The notes beneath the pieces were generated by a model that saw only the letters and a program-made list of their open reading frames with translations, was not told where the DNA came from and did not search any database. This document shows positions 1 to 9,640 of a stretch of DNA of 51,557 nt, in pieces. The translations under genes and the position numbers were made by a program. The DNA lies in NCBI RefSeq assembly GCF_023838525.1, contig NZ_JAHUQD010000018.1, positions 1-51,557 of the forward strand, given 5' to 3'. The stretch's first letter is position 1. The number at the start of each line of letters is the position of its first letter. The stretch is from Caldicoprobacter algeriensis (GTDB taxonomy: Bacteria; Bacillota; Clostridia; Caldicoprobacterales; Caldicoprobacteraceae).

Positions 1-255
1 TATATCCATTCACAATCACCCCTGCATCTTTCTACAGGGGATATATATTCGACAAAAAATCCAAAAATCCTTTTGGTAATATATGTAATTTAATTACCTG
101 TTTTTGACATGCGGAGACTCGGTTAAATGAACAACCGTGAAAACCATACGGTTCCACACCGCTCAGCAATTTTTACTGCACTTTCTTAAATTCATAATTT
201 TTTCATAAATTCCTTGCCCAGCCATTTACAAGAGCCACGCTAGAATGCCCCAATT
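1..255. other. Intergenic edge region, small hairpins only
   Basis: No gene is seen here. It lies downstream of the minus-strand methyltransferase gene. Two small inverted repeats are visible: CCCCTG/CAGGGG (19-24 and 35-40) and AACCGT/ACGGTT (133-138 and 148-153). Neither is followed by a clear T-run on the minus strand, so neither is a convincing terminator. Confidence 0.4.
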
Positions 256-1434
256 TCAATCTTGGGATGTCACACCTGAACCATCCTCAGACTCAGAATG
301 CAGTTCCGGAGGCTTGGGGCCAAAAAACTGATAATAGTGCACCTTTATCCTGCCGTTGTACAGCTTTCTCTTGCGGTCGGCTTTACGCCCAAAAAGGCGT
401 TCAAAGCCTTCATAAGGTGACAGTATATACAGCGACCATGTATCAAGGGGTTTGAAGACCTGCCCCATCTGCCTGTACAGCTCCTCCACCCCTTTTCTGT
501 CGCCCAATCGTTCTCCATAAGGAGGATTCGTTATAATGCATCCGTACTTCCTTTTTGTGCTGAACTTACACAGGGGCTGAGTATGGAAGTCTATATACTC
601 ACCAACGCCTGCCAGCTTTGCATTATGCCGTGCCACCTTCAAAACTTTCCCATCTATGTCATAGCCCAGCAGTCTAAAGCGCAAATCGTGGCGTATGGCA
701 TCCTGGGCTTCTTCCCTGGCCCGTTTCCAGATATCAGCAGGAATCCATGGCCACTTCTCCGAATCAAAACTCCTATTGAGCCCCGGCGCTATGTTAAGGC
801 CTATCATCGCGGCTTCAATTAAAATAGTACCCGAACCGCAGAACGGATCCACCAGCATCCTGTTGGGATTCCAAAAGCTGAGCTGCACCAGCGCAGCAGC
901 CAACGTCTCCCTCAGCGGCGCTTTGCTTGCCAGCTGGCGGTAACCGCGCTTGTGCAGGCCGGAACCGCTGGTATCTATGGCCAATGTGGCTACATCCTTC
1001 AGGAGTGCAACTTCTATGACAAACCTGGGTCCATCCTCTTCAAACCAGCTCTTCTTGTATTTCATTTTCAGCCGATCTACAATGGCCTTCTTCACTATAG
1101 CCTGACAGTCAGGAACGCTAAACAGCTTCGATTTCACCGATTTGCCTATAACGGGAAAACAGGCATTTTCAGGCAGCACATCTTCCCAGGGCAGGGCTTT
1201 GGTCTGTTCAAACAGCTCCTCAAAAGTTAGGGCTGGAAATTCCCCCATTTTTATAAATACCCTGTCCGCTGACCGCAACCACAGGTTTGCACGGCTAATC
1301 CCCAATGCATCAGTCGTAAAAGTAACCTTCCCGTTGTCCACCCTGACACTTTCATAGCCCAGAGCCCTTACCTCCTGGGCTACGACAGCCTCTACTCCAA
1401 AAGCAGCCGTCGCAATGGCCTCAAATGTATCCAT
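256..1434 (-). CDS. ypsC: THUMP-domain class I SAM-dependent RNA methyltransferase (YpsC/RlmL-N type)
   Basis: Predicted RNA N2-guanine methyltransferase of the YpsC / RlmL N-terminal family, probably acting on 23S rRNA. The N-terminal ~150 residues look like the ferredoxin-like plus THUMP RNA-binding module. The C-terminal Rossmann domain has the SAM-binding stretch VDPFCGSGTILIEAAM near residue 197 and the catalytic NPPYGERLG motif near residue 303, typical of N-methyltransferases on exocyclic amines. Length (392 aa) fits YpsC rather than the fused RlmKL of E. coli. The ATG is preceded by a CAGGAGAG ribosome site. It stands alone, with 371 bp separating it from gcvPB upstream. Family assignment is firm; the exact substrate base is inferred from family knowledge. 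Confidence 0.88.
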   Translation of the reverse strand: MDTFEAIATAAFGVEAVVAQEVRALGYESVRVDNGKVTFTTDALGISRANLWLRSADRVFIKMGEFPALTFEELFEQTKALPWEDVLPENACFPVIGKSVKSKLFSVPDCQAIVKKAIVDRLKMKYKKSWFEEDGPRFVIEVALLKDVATLAIDTSGSGLHKRGYRQLASKAPLRETLAAALVQLSFWNPNRMLVDPFCGSGTILIEAAMIGLNIAPGLNRSFDSEKWPWIPADIWKRAREEAQDAIRHDLRFRLLGYDIDGKVLKVARHNAKLAGVGEYIDFHTQPLCKFSTKRKYGCIITNPPYGERLGDRKGVEELYRQMGQVFKPLDTWSLYILSPYEGFERLFGRKADRKRKLYNGRIKVHYYQFFGPKPPELHSESEDGSGVTSQD

Positions 1435-1805
1435 GCACCATTCTCTCCTGCGTTTCTAATGCTCTATAATTTATTTTTTGGTATTTTCTGTATATTCTTC
1501 CCTATATTTCGTACACTCAATGATAATTTTGCTGCAAATTTAATTTGATTAAATATAGCTTGATAAAGCAACGTTTACGTATGCATTTTTTACACGCAGC
1601 AATTGAGCATCCGCTTGCATACCGCCAAAATGATGTCTTCTCATTTTTATTTCAACATAGCTGCAGTATTAATCTGCTTGCTTTTGCAGCTACACTTTTG
1701 TAAATATTTCGTTTTGAACAGCAAAATAGACTTTCTACACTAAAATCAAGGATATCACCTGCTTCACTCAATGGAAACTTCATCATTCCAATATGCTGCA
1801 TTCCT
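1435..1805. other. AT-rich intergenic gap between gcvPB and ypsC
   Basis: About 370 bp with no credible gene. It must hold the end of the gcv transcript and the promoter of the methyltransferase gene. I see no strong T-tailed hairpin and no good -35/-10 pair, only A/T-rich sequence. Confidence 0.4.
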
Positions 1806-3257
1806 TCATGGATTCCACCTCAGCACAGGATTTCGTGCAGCCTTAGCCTCGTCAAGCCGCCTGACGGGCGTGGTGTGGGGCGCACCTTTTACCTTTTCAG
1901 GTTGTTCCTCCACTTCCCGCGCAATCTCAATCAAAGCATCGGCAAAGGCATCCAGAGTTTCCTTGCTCTCGGTTTCGGTGGGTTCAATCATCAACGCCTC
2001 CTTTACAATAAGCGGGAAGTACATGGTAGGTGGATGAAACCCGAAATCCATAAGCCGCTTGGCGATATCCAAAGCAGACACTCCCTTTTCCTTTTGCCTC
2101 TGTGCCGATATGACGAACTCATGCATACACCTACGGTTGTAAGGCACAAGGTAGTGCTCCTTTAGCCGCTCCATGAGATAATTTGCATTCAGCACAGCAG
2201 ACTCGGATACCCTTTTAAGCCCCTCTGCACCCATGGACATGATATAGGCATAGGCCTTGACCACAACGCCAAAGTTGCCGTAAAACGACTTTACTCTCCC
2301 TATGGAGAGAGGCCTGTCATAATCTAAATAATACCTGCCATCTTTAAACCCAACCATCGGCACCGGCAGGAATGGTTCGAGCTCCTTCTTAACGCCCACA
2401 GGACCTGAACCAGGTCCGCCACCGCCGTGGGGCGTGCTGAAGGTCTTGTGCAGATTGAGGTGCACTACGTCAAACCCCATATCGCCCGGCCGCGCTATTC
2501 CAAGTATAGCGTTCATGTTAGCCCCATCGTAATAGAGAAGGCCTCCGGCCTTGTGGACGATATTAGCTATCTCCAGTATATTCCCCTCAAACAGCCCCAA
2601 AGTATTGGGGTTGGTCAGCATCAGCCCTGCCGTGGTATCGTCCACTACAGCTTTAAGCGCTTCTAAATCAACTTCTCCCCTATCGTTGGATTTTACCTCC
2701 ACCACATCAAAGCCTACCATGGCAGCCGAAGCCGGGTTGGTACCGTGAGCCGAATCGGGCACGATAATCTTATTACGCTTTACATCACCGCGGTGCTGAT
2801 GATACGCCTTTATTATCATGAGGCCCGTCATCTCGCCGTGTGCCCCGGCAGCCGGCTGAAGCGAAAACCTGTCCATGCCGGTGATCTCCGACAAAAGCCT
2901 ATCCATCCTGTACAGTATCTCTAGGCATCCTTGAACGGTCTCAGCCGGCTGAAGGGGGTGCACCTGAGTAAACCCTGCCAAAGCGGCCACATCCTCGTTG
3001 ACCTTGGGATTGTATTTCATGGTACACGATCCCAGGGGATAAAAACCCGAGTCCACGCCGTAATTGAGCTGCGAAAGGCGCGTGAAATGCCGGACAACAT
3101 CGACCTCGCTGACTTCCGGTAGCCTGGCGTCCTCTTCCCTCAAGCACTCCCTGGGCACCATCTCTTCTAGCGCCAGCTGTGGCACATCACAATGGGGGAG
3201 GGAATAAGCTTTGCGCCCGGACTTACTCATCTCAAATATTAGAGGCCTTTCTTTCAC
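1806..3257 (-). CDS. gcvPB: Glycine dehydrogenase (decarboxylating) subunit 2, P-protein beta
   Basis: C-terminal half of the split P-protein of the glycine cleavage system. It carries the PLP site: [14 protein letters not shown] contains the Schiff-base lysine at about residue 271, followed by the glycine-rich loop. The protein pairs with GcvPA to decarboxylate glycine and pass the aminomethyl group to lipoyl-GcvH. Length (483 aa) is normal for the subunit. The start is GTG, and its GTGA overlaps the TGA stop of gcvPA, so translation is probably coupled and the two subunits made in equal amounts. It is the last gene of gcvT-gcvH-gcvPA-gcvPB. The two-subunit form is usual in Firmicutes and thermophiles, unlike the single-chain E. 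coli enzyme. Confidence 0.97.
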   Translation of the reverse strand: MKERPLIFEMSKSGRKAYSLPHCDVPQLALEEMVPRECLREEDARLPEVSEVDVVRHFTRLSQLNYGVDSGFYPLGSCTMKYNPKVNEDVAALAGFTQVHPLQPAETVQGCLEILYRMDRLLSEITGMDRFSLQPAAGAHGEMTGLMIIKAYHQHRGDVKRNKIIVPDSAHGTNPASAAMVGFDVVEVKSNDRGEVDLEALKAVVDDTTAGLMLTNPNTLGLFEGNILEIANIVHKAGGLLYYDGANMNAILGIARPGDMGFDVVHLNLHKTFSTPHGGGGPGSGPVGVKKELEPFLPVPMVGFKDGRYYLDYDRPLSIGRVKSFYGNFGVVVKAYAYIMSMGAEGLKRVSESAVLNANYLMERLKEHYLVPYNRRCMHEFVISAQRQKEKGVSALDIAKRLMDFGFHPPTMYFPLIVKEALMIEPTETESKETLDAFADALIEIAREVEEQPEKVKGAPHTTPVRRLDEAKAARNPVLRWNP

Positions 3258-4594
3258 AGCCTACCCACCTCCCTGATCAGCGCATCGATTTCTTCCCTGG
3301 TTCTCTTCTCGGTTACCGCTACCAGCCACCCACCTTGAAGCTCCGGATAATCTTTCTCCACCGCATAGCCACCAATGATACCGTGATCCAGCAGCGCTCT
3401 GTTTAATTCTTCCACCGGGACAGGGACTTTTACCAGAAACTCATCAAAAAACGGCGCTGGAAACATAGAGCTGCAGCCCGCTTCCGAGATCAGCTTTTCA
3501 AAAGCGTAATGAGCCTTTCGCATGGAGAGCAAGGCCACCTCTTTTAATCCCTCTCGTCCCAGCACAGACAGATATACGGTTGCCGCCAGAGCATTCAAAG
3601 CTTGATTGGAACAGATATTGGATGTGGCCTTTTCCCTCCTGATGTGCTGTTCCCTTGTCTGAAGGGTAAGCACGAAGGCCCTGTTACCTGATAAATCCAC
3701 CGTCTGCCCCACAATTCTGCCCGGCATCCTGCGCATCAATTTCTGCGTTGTGGCCATAAATCCAAGATATGGGCCACCAAAATTGAGAGGGTTGCCAAGG
3801 GACTGACCCTCTCCTACCACAATATCAGCCCCGCAACTCCCCGGGGATTTAAGAACAGCCAGTGAAACCGGATTTACGCTGACAACCAACAGACCACCAA
3901 AGTGATGGACCACTTCGGCGATTTCGCCAAGCATCTCTATAATTCCAAAGAAGTTCGGGGTTTGCACCACCACAGCCGCCACATCGTCGGACACCAACCG
4001 CTTGAGTTCCTGAATGTCCACCATACCATCGTCATAGCCTACCTCGTGTACCTTTATGCCTCTAAATCGGCTGTAAGTGTAAACCACTTCTCTACTTTGT
4101 GGGTGAACAGAACGAGCGATCAATACTTTTTCCCTGCCCGTGGCTTGGCAGGCCATGCAGACCGCCTCAGCCAGTGTCGAGGCCCCATCGTACATGGAAG
4201 CATTTGCTACATCCATGCCTGTCAGCTCGCACATCATAGTTTGGTACTCAAAAATCGCCTGCAGCGTCCCTTGGCTTATCTCAGGCTGATATGGCGTATA
4301 GGCGGTATAAAATTCCTGGCGTACCAGCACGTGCTTCACCACGCTGGGAATATAGCGGTCGTATGCTCCGGCTCCAAGGAAACATATATACTCATCCACC
4401 GTTTTATTCTTGGCCGCAATATCCTTCATGTGGCGCACCAGTTCCATTTCGGATAAGGCTGCAGGGAGGTCAAGGTCATCCTTTAATCGCACCTGACATG
4501 GAATGTCCTCATAAAGCTGCTCAATGCTATGTAGCCCCAGCTTTTCAAGCATTTCCCGCCGATCCTGGTCCGTATTGGGAATGTATCTTCCCAT
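3254..4594 (-). CDS. gcvPA: Glycine dehydrogenase (decarboxylating) subunit 1, P-protein alpha
   Basis: N-terminal half of the split P-protein. It begins [16 protein letters not shown], typical of the family, and has the fold-type I aminotransferase scaffold without the PLP lysine, which is on GcvPB. Length (446 aa) is standard. A GAGGAGG ribosome site sits just before the ATG, and only 2 nt separate it from the gcvH stop; its own end overlaps gcvPB by 4 nt. Together the two chains form the alpha2beta2 enzyme that releases CO2 from glycine. Confidence 0.97.
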   Translation of the reverse strand: MGRYIPNTDQDRREMLEKLGLHSIEQLYEDIPCQVRLKDDLDLPAALSEMELVRHMKDIAAKNKTVDEYICFLGAGAYDRYIPSVVKHVLVRQEFYTAYTPYQPEISQGTLQAIFEYQTMMCELTGMDVANASMYDGASTLAEAVCMACQATGREKVLIARSVHPQSREVVYTYSRFRGIKVHEVGYDDGMVDIQELKRLVSDDVAAVVVQTPNFFGIIEMLGEIAEVVHHFGGLLVVSVNPVSLAVLKSPGSCGADIVVGEGQSLGNPLNFGGPYLGFMATTQKLMRRMPGRIVGQTVDLSGNRAFVLTLQTREQHIRREKATSNICSNQALNALAATVYLSVLGREGLKEVALLSMRKAHYAFEKLISEAGCSSMFPAPFFDEFLVKVPVPVEELNRALLDHGIIGGYAVEKDYPELQGGWLVAVTEKRTREEIDALIREVGRL

Positions 4595-4596
4595 CC

Positions 4597-4980
4597 CTAC
4601 GCCTCCTCTTCACAAAACCGCTCATAGCCCTCAGCATCCATCAATGAGTCCAGCTCGCCTGGATCTGACATTTCCAATACCAAAATCCAGTTCTCATACG
4701 GGTCCTGGTTTATAAGCTCTGGAGAAGCCTCAAGGTTGGTGTTGACTTCTACAACGGTACCTGAAACCGGCGAATACACATCCGATGCCGCTTTCACCGA
4801 TTCCACCACAGCCACAGCATCCCCTGCCTTGACGGTACGTCCCACCTCTGGCAGGTCAACAAACACTATGTCACCCAGAGAATCCTGGGCATAGTCGGTA
4901 ATCCCGATTATGGCCCTATTGCCCTCCACTTTTACCCACTCGTGGTCTTTGGAATACTTCAATCCATTTATAACTTTCAC
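4597..4980 (-). CDS. gcvH: Glycine cleavage system H protein (lipoyl carrier)
   Basis: Small lipoyl-carrier protein that shuttles the aminomethyl group between P-, T- and L-proteins. The lipoylation motif [12 protein letters not shown] puts the modified lysine at residue 63. The longest reading frame extends upstream to 5046, but I choose the GTG at 4978-4980 because a clean AGGAGG lies 10 nt before it and the product is then 127 aa, the usual GcvH length. The extra N-terminal residues of the longer frame do not resemble the family. A 180-nt gap separates it from gcvT, so a secondary promoter or RNA-processing site could lie there. No lipoate ligase or L-protein gene is in the window. Confidence 0.96.
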   Translation of the reverse strand: MKVINGLKYSKDHEWVKVEGNRAIIGITDYAQDSLGDIVFVDLPEVGRTVKAGDAVAVVESVKAASDVYSPVSGTVVEVNTNLEASPELINQDPYENWILVLEMSDPGELDSLMDAEGYERFCEEEA

Positions 4981-5160
4981 CTTAATCAAACCTCCTATTA
5001 TATAATAATGACCAAAATGCATCCCATAAACGCAATGTGCGGGCACTATGCCTTCGCCGCAAAAAAGTTTAGCCCTCTATGGTCCTTTGGATATAATAAA
5101 GCAGACATTTTAGAGGATGCCCATCTATAATTTAACATTTAATGCATACTTGAGCAACTT

Positions 5161-6255
5161 TTATTTTTTATATTGTTTTGCATAAAAAGGAATTTTAACC
5201 ACTTCAGCCTTCAAAGCCTTGTTCCTCACAATTACATCTACCTGAGAACCCTGTGCTGCATACAAAACATCAATAAGAGCCAAAGCAATATTCTTTTTTA
5301 GGGTTGGAGAAAAGCCGCCCGATGTAATATACCCTATGCTCCTACCCTCCACCTGAACCTCATAGCCCTGCCGCGGAATCCCTTTATCTCTCATTTCCAG
5401 GCCCACCAGCTTTCGTGAAATGCCGCTTCCCTTTTGCTCAATCAGCGCCTCCTGCCCTATAAAGTCCGGTTTATCAAGCTTGACAAACCTGTCCAGTCCG
5501 GCTTCCAGTGGTGAAATATCAGCAGAAAGTTCATGGCCATAAAGCGGCAATGCGGCCTCCAGCCGCAGCATATCCCTGGCACCCAACCCTGCCGGCATGA
5601 CATGGAATTCTGCCCCCGCATCCACAATGGTGTTCCACACCTTACAGGCACTATCTGCTGGTATATATATCTCAAACCCATCCTCACCGGTATAACCAGT
5701 ACGCGAAATCAATGCAGATACACCGGCGATGCTCACACCGTCCACAAACCTGAAGAATTTAATCTTATCAAGCGGGGCATCCACAATTCTTTGCAAAACC
5801 TCCTGAGATTTTGGCCCCTGAAGGGCCAGCTGCGCATACTGCTCAGATAGGTCTTCAACCTCCACGTCATGCGGTTTGTGGCTCTCTATCCACTCAACGT
5901 CCTTCTCGATGTTGGCAGCATTGACCACAAGCAAATATCGCTCAGCATCGAATTTATAAACCAGTAGGTCATCTACCGTCCCACCATCGGGATAGCACAT
6001 GGGCGAATAAAGAACCTGAAATTCGCACATACCTGATATATCGTTGGTTATGAGCTGTTGAATGAACTCGGTGGCACCCCTTCCTTTTATCATGACCTCG
6101 CCCATATGGGACACATCGAACAGCCCTGCCCGCTGGCGAACTGCCTCATGCTCCTGCAAAATACCCGTATATTGAAGCGGCATCATCCAGCCACCAAACT
6201 CGATCATCTTTGCTCCCAAAGATACATGTTTTTCATAGAGCGGCGTCTTTTTCAA
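5161..6255 (-). CDS. gcvT: Aminomethyltransferase, T-protein of glycine cleavage
   Basis: Tetrahydrofolate-dependent aminomethyltransferase that releases ammonia and makes 5,10-methylene-THF from aminomethyl-GcvH. Family-typical segments include GLFDVSHMGEV near residue 44, the NAANIEKD stretch and the C-terminal GYITSGGFSPTL barrel. Length (364 aa) is normal. It starts with TTG (6253-6255) preceded by AAGGAGG at good spacing. It is the first gene of the gcv cluster and lies 88 nt after the MFS gene, too close to hold the ~200-nt tandem glycine riboswitch that often precedes gcvT in Firmicutes. Confidence 0.97.
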   Translation of the reverse strand: MKKTPLYEKHVSLGAKMIEFGGWMMPLQYTGILQEHEAVRQRAGLFDVSHMGEVMIKGRGATEFIQQLITNDISGMCEFQVLYSPMCYPDGGTVDDLLVYKFDAERYLLVVNAANIEKDVEWIESHKPHDVEVEDLSEQYAQLALQGPKSQEVLQRIVDAPLDKIKFFRFVDGVSIAGVSALISRTGYTGEDGFEIYIPADSACKVWNTIVDAGAEFHVMPAGLGARDMLRLEAALPLYGHELSADISPLEAGLDRFVKLDKPDFIGQEALIEQKGSGISRKLVGLEMRDKGIPRQGYEVQVEGRSIGYITSGGFSPTLKKNIALALIDVLYAAQGSQVDVIVRNKALKAEVVKIPFYAKQYKK

Positions 6256-6343
6256 TTTAATACCTCCTTAAAACGCAAAAAAAATAATTTGCCGGCTTAG
6301 CTTTATTGTAGCACAAAATGCATGTCTTAAAAAATTTAAATTT

Positions 6344-7555
6344 TCAATCGGAATCAACGCTCTGTGCGCTCTGCACATAGCGCTTTTCCTTCTGCTTGTG
6401 CCTGTAAATATAAACCCCTACAGCGAACAGCGCGATACCCCAGATGACAAGGGACCTCATTCCCCGTTCCAGACCTATGGCTTGGGAAACCAAACCCGTC
6501 ATTGCTGGTACAGTCATGCTCCCCAGCGCTGCCGTCATAACAAGCATCCCGGTGATAAATCCTTTTTGTTCAGGATACATACCCCCCGCTATAGCAATAG
6601 CGGTAGGAAACAATCCTCCGAAGAAAAACCCTGTAAACCCAAGTCCCGTTATCGTCAAAACCACAAACGGACTAAACAGGGCCACTACCATAGATACAAG
6701 GCCTCCCAGCGCGCTTAAAAATATCACCCTATGATATCCCAGCTTCTCGGCTCCTATGCTGCACGCAAACCTGCCTAATGCCAGCCCCAAGTTGTACACA
6801 GCAAGAGTCCCCGAAGCAAAAAACACTGGCAGCCTTACCACATCACCCATATACTTGTTTATCCAGGTATTGATGCTGTGCCCAGCCCCTGAATACAAGA
6901 ACATCACCATGCTCAATAGCCACAAATAACTTGACGTGAACAGCATCCTATACGGCCATGAACCGGCTTGCTTCACATCGCCATCTGAATGCGGAAAAGT
7001 CTGAAACACCAGAAACAAGGTAATAATCACGCCTATTGCGGCGTTAATATAGTAAACCACACGCCAGTATTCAGTATAGCTCAAAATTATTCCCGAAACC
7101 AAAGGACCTATGAGGCATCCCACGGCAAAAAACATGTTTGCCTTATTGAGCATGCCGCTGGACCTGCCAGGATACATATCCATAATGGTCGAGCTCCCCG
7201 CGGCATCAACCGCTCCATGGCCTATGCCGGCAATAAAAGCAAATGCAAGGGCAACAGAAAAGTGGGACAGGCTGCCCACCCCTATAAGCCCAAGAGTAAG
7301 GCATAGGGTCCCCAATATTACCACCCATTTAGCGCCAATGCGATCTGTCAGCAGGCCACACAACACAACCAACAGCATCCTACCCATGGCCATGAAACTG
7401 GCAAACAAACCTGCCTGTGCAAGGTTAATGCGGTAATTCTCTATCAAGAAAGGCATGGTGGCTCCAAAGACCGTGAAAGTCAGCCCAATGAGAAAAAACG
7501 CACCATAAATCGCCAGGGTAATAAACCGCTTACTTATGTCAACTGTGCTTACCAA
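6344..7555 (-). CDS. MFS transporter, 12-TM
   Basis: Major facilitator superfamily permease of 403 aa with about 12 hydrophobic segments. The loop after TM2 has the motif-A-like sequence GLLTDRIGAKW, and TM4-5 include GIGHGAVDAAGSS. The C-terminus is charged and cytoplasmic. The fold resembles the FucP/YfkF-type sugar or drug transporters, but I cannot assign a substrate. The start is TTG (7553-7555) with GGGGG nine nt before it. A small mobile-element relic (7588-7721) begins about 30 bp upstream of the start, so the gene's promoter lies in or beyond that insert. It is followed by gcvT after 88 nt; a functional link to glycine metabolism is not shown. Confidence 0.85.
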   Translation of the reverse strand: MVSTVDISKRFITLAIYGAFFLIGLTFTVFGATMPFLIENYRINLAQAGLFASFMAMGRMLLVVLCGLLTDRIGAKWVVILGTLCLTLGLIGVGSLSHFSVALAFAFIAGIGHGAVDAAGSSTIMDMYPGRSSGMLNKANMFFAVGCLIGPLVSGIILSYTEYWRVVYYINAAIGVIITLFLVFQTFPHSDGDVKQAGSWPYRMLFTSSYLWLLSMVMFLYSGAGHSINTWINKYMGDVVRLPVFFASGTLAVYNLGLALGRFACSIGAEKLGYHRVIFLSALGGLVSMVVALFSPFVVLTITGLGFTGFFFGGLFPTAIAIAGGMYPEQKGFITGMLVMTAALGSMTVPAMTGLVSQAIGLERGMRSLVIWGIALFAVGVYIYRHKQKEKRYVQSAQSVDSD

Positions 7556-7587
7556 AATCTGATACCCCCATTTTTCATCATCATATG

Positions 7588-7721
7588 CTCTCGAAAAGTC
7601 TTAGAGCTTTATTTTAGCTTGTTTGCAGGTTCGGTCTTGGGACTTCACCCCATAATTATTCTGCAAGGTTGCCCTACAAAATCAATCGTTGTGCCTATGT
7701 TGCTCAGCTACTTTTCGAGAG
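7588..7721 (-). mobile_element. Small element relic with 12-bp terminal inverted repeats, copy 1
   Basis: Core of 134 bp bounded by perfect 12-bp inverted repeats CTCTCGAAAAGT (7588-7599) and ACTTTTCGAGAG (7710-7721). A direct repeat TTCATCATCA flanks it at 7574-7583 and 7724-7733, which may be a ~10-bp target duplication; part of it could belong to the element end, because copy 2 also has GTTCAT after its right repeat. A related copy is at 49882-50055. Read on the minus strand, the end proximal to the MFS gene retains a degenerate reading frame ending KALRLFES, matching the frame preserved in copy 2. No full transposase is present, so this is a non-autonomous relic or MITE. Confidence 0.7.
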
Positions 7722-7747
7722 TGTTCATCATCACCAAAATATTACGA

Positions 7748-8359
7748 CTAGATGATATAAGAGATCAACAATGCGATGCACAAAAAAATTAAAATTATGT
7801 ATATCAAAGGCAAGGCCTTCTTGAAAACGCGTTTACAGAAGCGCAATACAAGAAGAGGGTGATATACCTGCAAAATATAGTACAATGCTTTGCTGTATTC
7901 TTTATTCTCGGGCGCCATGCTAGCGGCCTGCTGAATGCTGCTGTAACCCTCAGCATACAGCCCCTTTTCCCACAACACCACGCCATTGAGATAGTACCAC
8001 TGCGCCGTCTTTATCGGTAGAGCAGCCAATGCAGCTTCAGCCTCTTCAATTCTCCCAAGCAATATGAGGTCACGTATATTCTGATATGCACCTGCCTCGG
8101 TATCATAGGTCCAGAGCCGCTGCCAGCGGTTACCCAATTTATTTTTGTCATTCACCTTTGCATCGCTTAAAATAAGGCCAGGCGCATCTATCGGTTCAAA
8201 TCTCCTTAAAAGCTTGCCCTTTACCATTATATTTAAATTGCCTTGATTTAAATCACCTTGTTCAACGCTATAACTTTTTTGTTGCGCTTCATCTTGAGTA
8301 TTCGTCGTCCTATAAGCCGGTGCTTTCCACAACGGCCCCGGCATCTTATCGATCTTCAT
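7748..8359 (-). CDS. Hypothetical tail-anchored protein with TPR-like helices
   Basis: I do not recognise a named family. The 203-aa product has a polar N-terminal region (about 1-85), a helical segment with tetratricopeptide-like spacing of W, Y, A and G residues (about 90-160, including LGRIEEAEAALAALP and WYYLNGVVLWEKGLYAEGY), and one hydrophobic C-terminal segment (about 182-203) that ends the protein. It is probably a tail-anchored membrane protein exposing its TPR-like domain to the cytoplasm. Its ATG overlaps the stop of the thioesterase gene (ATGA), implying translational coupling. The role is unknown. Confidence 0.7.
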   Translation of the reverse strand: MKIDKMPGPLWKAPAYRTTNTQDEAQQKSYSVEQGDLNQGNLNIMVKGKLLRRFEPIDAPGLILSDAKVNDKNKLGNRWQRLWTYDTEAGAYQNIRDLILLGRIEEAEAALAALPIKTAQWYYLNGVVLWEKGLYAEGYSSIQQAASMAPENKEYSKALYYILQVYHPLLVLRFCKRVFKKALPLIYIILIFLCIALLISYII

Positions 8360-8871
8360 CCTTCATACCCCGCCCCCGTACATATTGCCATATTACGCTT
8401 CTTTTGCCTCTTGCGTTTATACAATTCATATCTTCTCTTTCCTTCCTCAAAGGCCTTCTTCTCCTCTTCAGTTTCCAGTATGAGCCTCGGCACCTCTACT
8501 GGATGCCCGTGTTCATCCAATGCCACCATGGTGAAAAAAGCTGTAAGAGCAGTTACGGGCGGCTGATCGCTGCTTAAATCCTCTACCTCCACACGCACAG
8601 CCACTTCCATAGAGCTCCTTCCCACGAATACCAGCTGACCCCTGCAGGTCACCAGCTGCCCTACAAATATAGGTTGATAGAATTCCAGCTCGTCCACCCG
8701 CGCCGTCACCACATTTCTCCTGCAGTGCTTCCTGGCCACCACATATGCCGTGTTGTCCATCATTTTCATTATTTCGCCGCCGTGGATATTGCCGGCAGGG
8801 TTGGCCTGCTCCGGCAATACGATCTGCGACATCACGGTCTTTGAATATGAGACAGTTCTAGCCTCCACCAC
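8356..8871 (-). CDS. Hotdog-fold acyl-CoA thioesterase (YciA/YkhA type)
   Basis: Single hotdog domain of the acyl-CoA hydrolase family, expected to cleave acyl-CoA to free acid and CoA in the cytoplasm. The family signature PEQANPAGNIHGGEIMKMMD is near residue 22, with the conserved catalytic-region aspartate in the long helix, followed by ARVDELEFYQPIFVGQLV. The charged C-terminal tail (FEEGKRRYELYKRKRQKKR) is also family-typical. Several tandem GTG codons could start the gene; I favour the GTG at 8869-8871 because AGAGG lies five nt upstream, but 8877 or 8868 are possible. It overlaps the downstream TPR-like gene by 4 nt. Confidence 0.87.
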   Translation of the reverse strand: MVEARTVSYSKTVMSQIVLPEQANPAGNIHGGEIMKMMDNTAYVVARKHCRRNVVTARVDELEFYQPIFVGQLVTCRGQLVFVGRSSMEVAVRVEVEDLSSDQPPVTALTAFFTMVALDEHGHPVEVPRLILETEEEKKAFEEGKRRYELYKRKRQKKRNMAICTGAGYEG

Positions 8872-9181
8872 TATCACCTCTGCATATCAGTTTGTTTAAT
8901 GCTTATCATAGCGCTTAGTTTGTATCATTTTCATTTTGTTAAATAGTGCTAAGCATAAAAATCTTTCCTCGCTGCAAAACTTTAAATATTGAGTTCGCCT
9001 ATGCTAAGAATTATATAACATGGAGATAAAAATTTAAACGGGCATTTGCGTTTTAACGTCATTGACATGGCCCTTTACATGGTGTATCTTAGATTTTGCA
9101 TGCTTGAAGCATTCAAATAAATAGTTCAAACAACAGAAAGCATACTGTAACCATTAAACGCACAGGGAAGGTGGGGGCAGA
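8872..9181. other. Divergent intergenic region, thioesterase / GNAT
   Basis: About 300 bp between divergently transcribed genes. It contains the GNAT promoter (9062-9090). Related GCTTAG/CTAAGC segments are scattered between 8890 and 9012 and could be operator half-sites, but the spacing is irregular. Confidence 0.35.
9062..9090 (+). promoter_or_regulatory. SigA-type promoter of the GNAT gene
   Basis: TTGACA (9062-9067), a 17-bp spacer, then TATCTT (9085-9090). This is a good housekeeping promoter about 90 nt upstream of the TTG start at 9182. Confidence 0.6.
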
Positions 9182-9631
9182 TTGCAGATTAAATGGCTAA
9201 AGGGTACCGATGACCTTACAGACGCCTACAAGATACGCTTCAAGGTGTTTGTAGAAGAACAAAACGTGCCTGCCGACCTTGAGGTAGACGACATCGATGG
9301 AATCGCGCATCACGTCGTAGTATATCAGGATGGCATTCCAGTGGGAACGGGCAGGGTATTTGAACAGGGCGGCCGGTATTATCTGGGACGAATCGCTGTT
9401 TTGAAAGAATACAGAAAACAGCACATAGGCTCCCTCATAGTCAAGCTGCTGCTCGAAAAAGCCTTTGAATGGGGTGCAGAGGAAGTGCACATCCATGCGC
9501 AGATCGCCGTGCTGGATTTTTATAAAAAATTAGGTTTCATCCCTTACGGTGAACCCTATGATGAAGCCGGAATTGAGCATATCAGCATGGTGATTTATAA
9601 ACGTGCGGGTAAAAAAGCGATCAAGCCTTAG
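9182..9631 (+). CDS. GNAT-family N-acetyltransferase (ElaA/YjcF-like)
   Basis: Single GNAT domain of 149 aa. The start MQIKWLKGTDDLTDAYKIRF with VFVEEQNVP resembles the YjcF/ElaA-like group. The acetyl-CoA pyrophosphate loop is seen as RIAVLKEYRKQHIGSLIV (R-x-x-x-x-I-G/S pattern near residues 80-97), followed by FYKKLGFIPYG. It should transfer an acetyl group from acetyl-CoA to an unidentified small molecule or peptide. The TTG start has AAGGTGG upstream. It is one of only three plus-strand genes here and converges on metH with 9 bp between stops. Confidence 0.83.
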   Translation: MQIKWLKGTDDLTDAYKIRFKVFVEEQNVPADLEVDDIDGIAHHVVVYQDGIPVGTGRVFEQGGRYYLGRIAVLKEYRKQHIGSLIVKLLLEKAFEWGAEEVHIHAQIAVLDFYKKLGFIPYGEPYDEAGIEHISMVIYKRAGKKAIKP

Positions 9632-9640
9632 AAATCCACG

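Noticed and set aside
100-155. Sequence similar to the AACCGT..GTGAAAACC..ACGGTTCC part of group II introns
   Set aside because: Only about 25 nt match loosely, with no reverse transcriptase gene or domain V nearby; likely chance.
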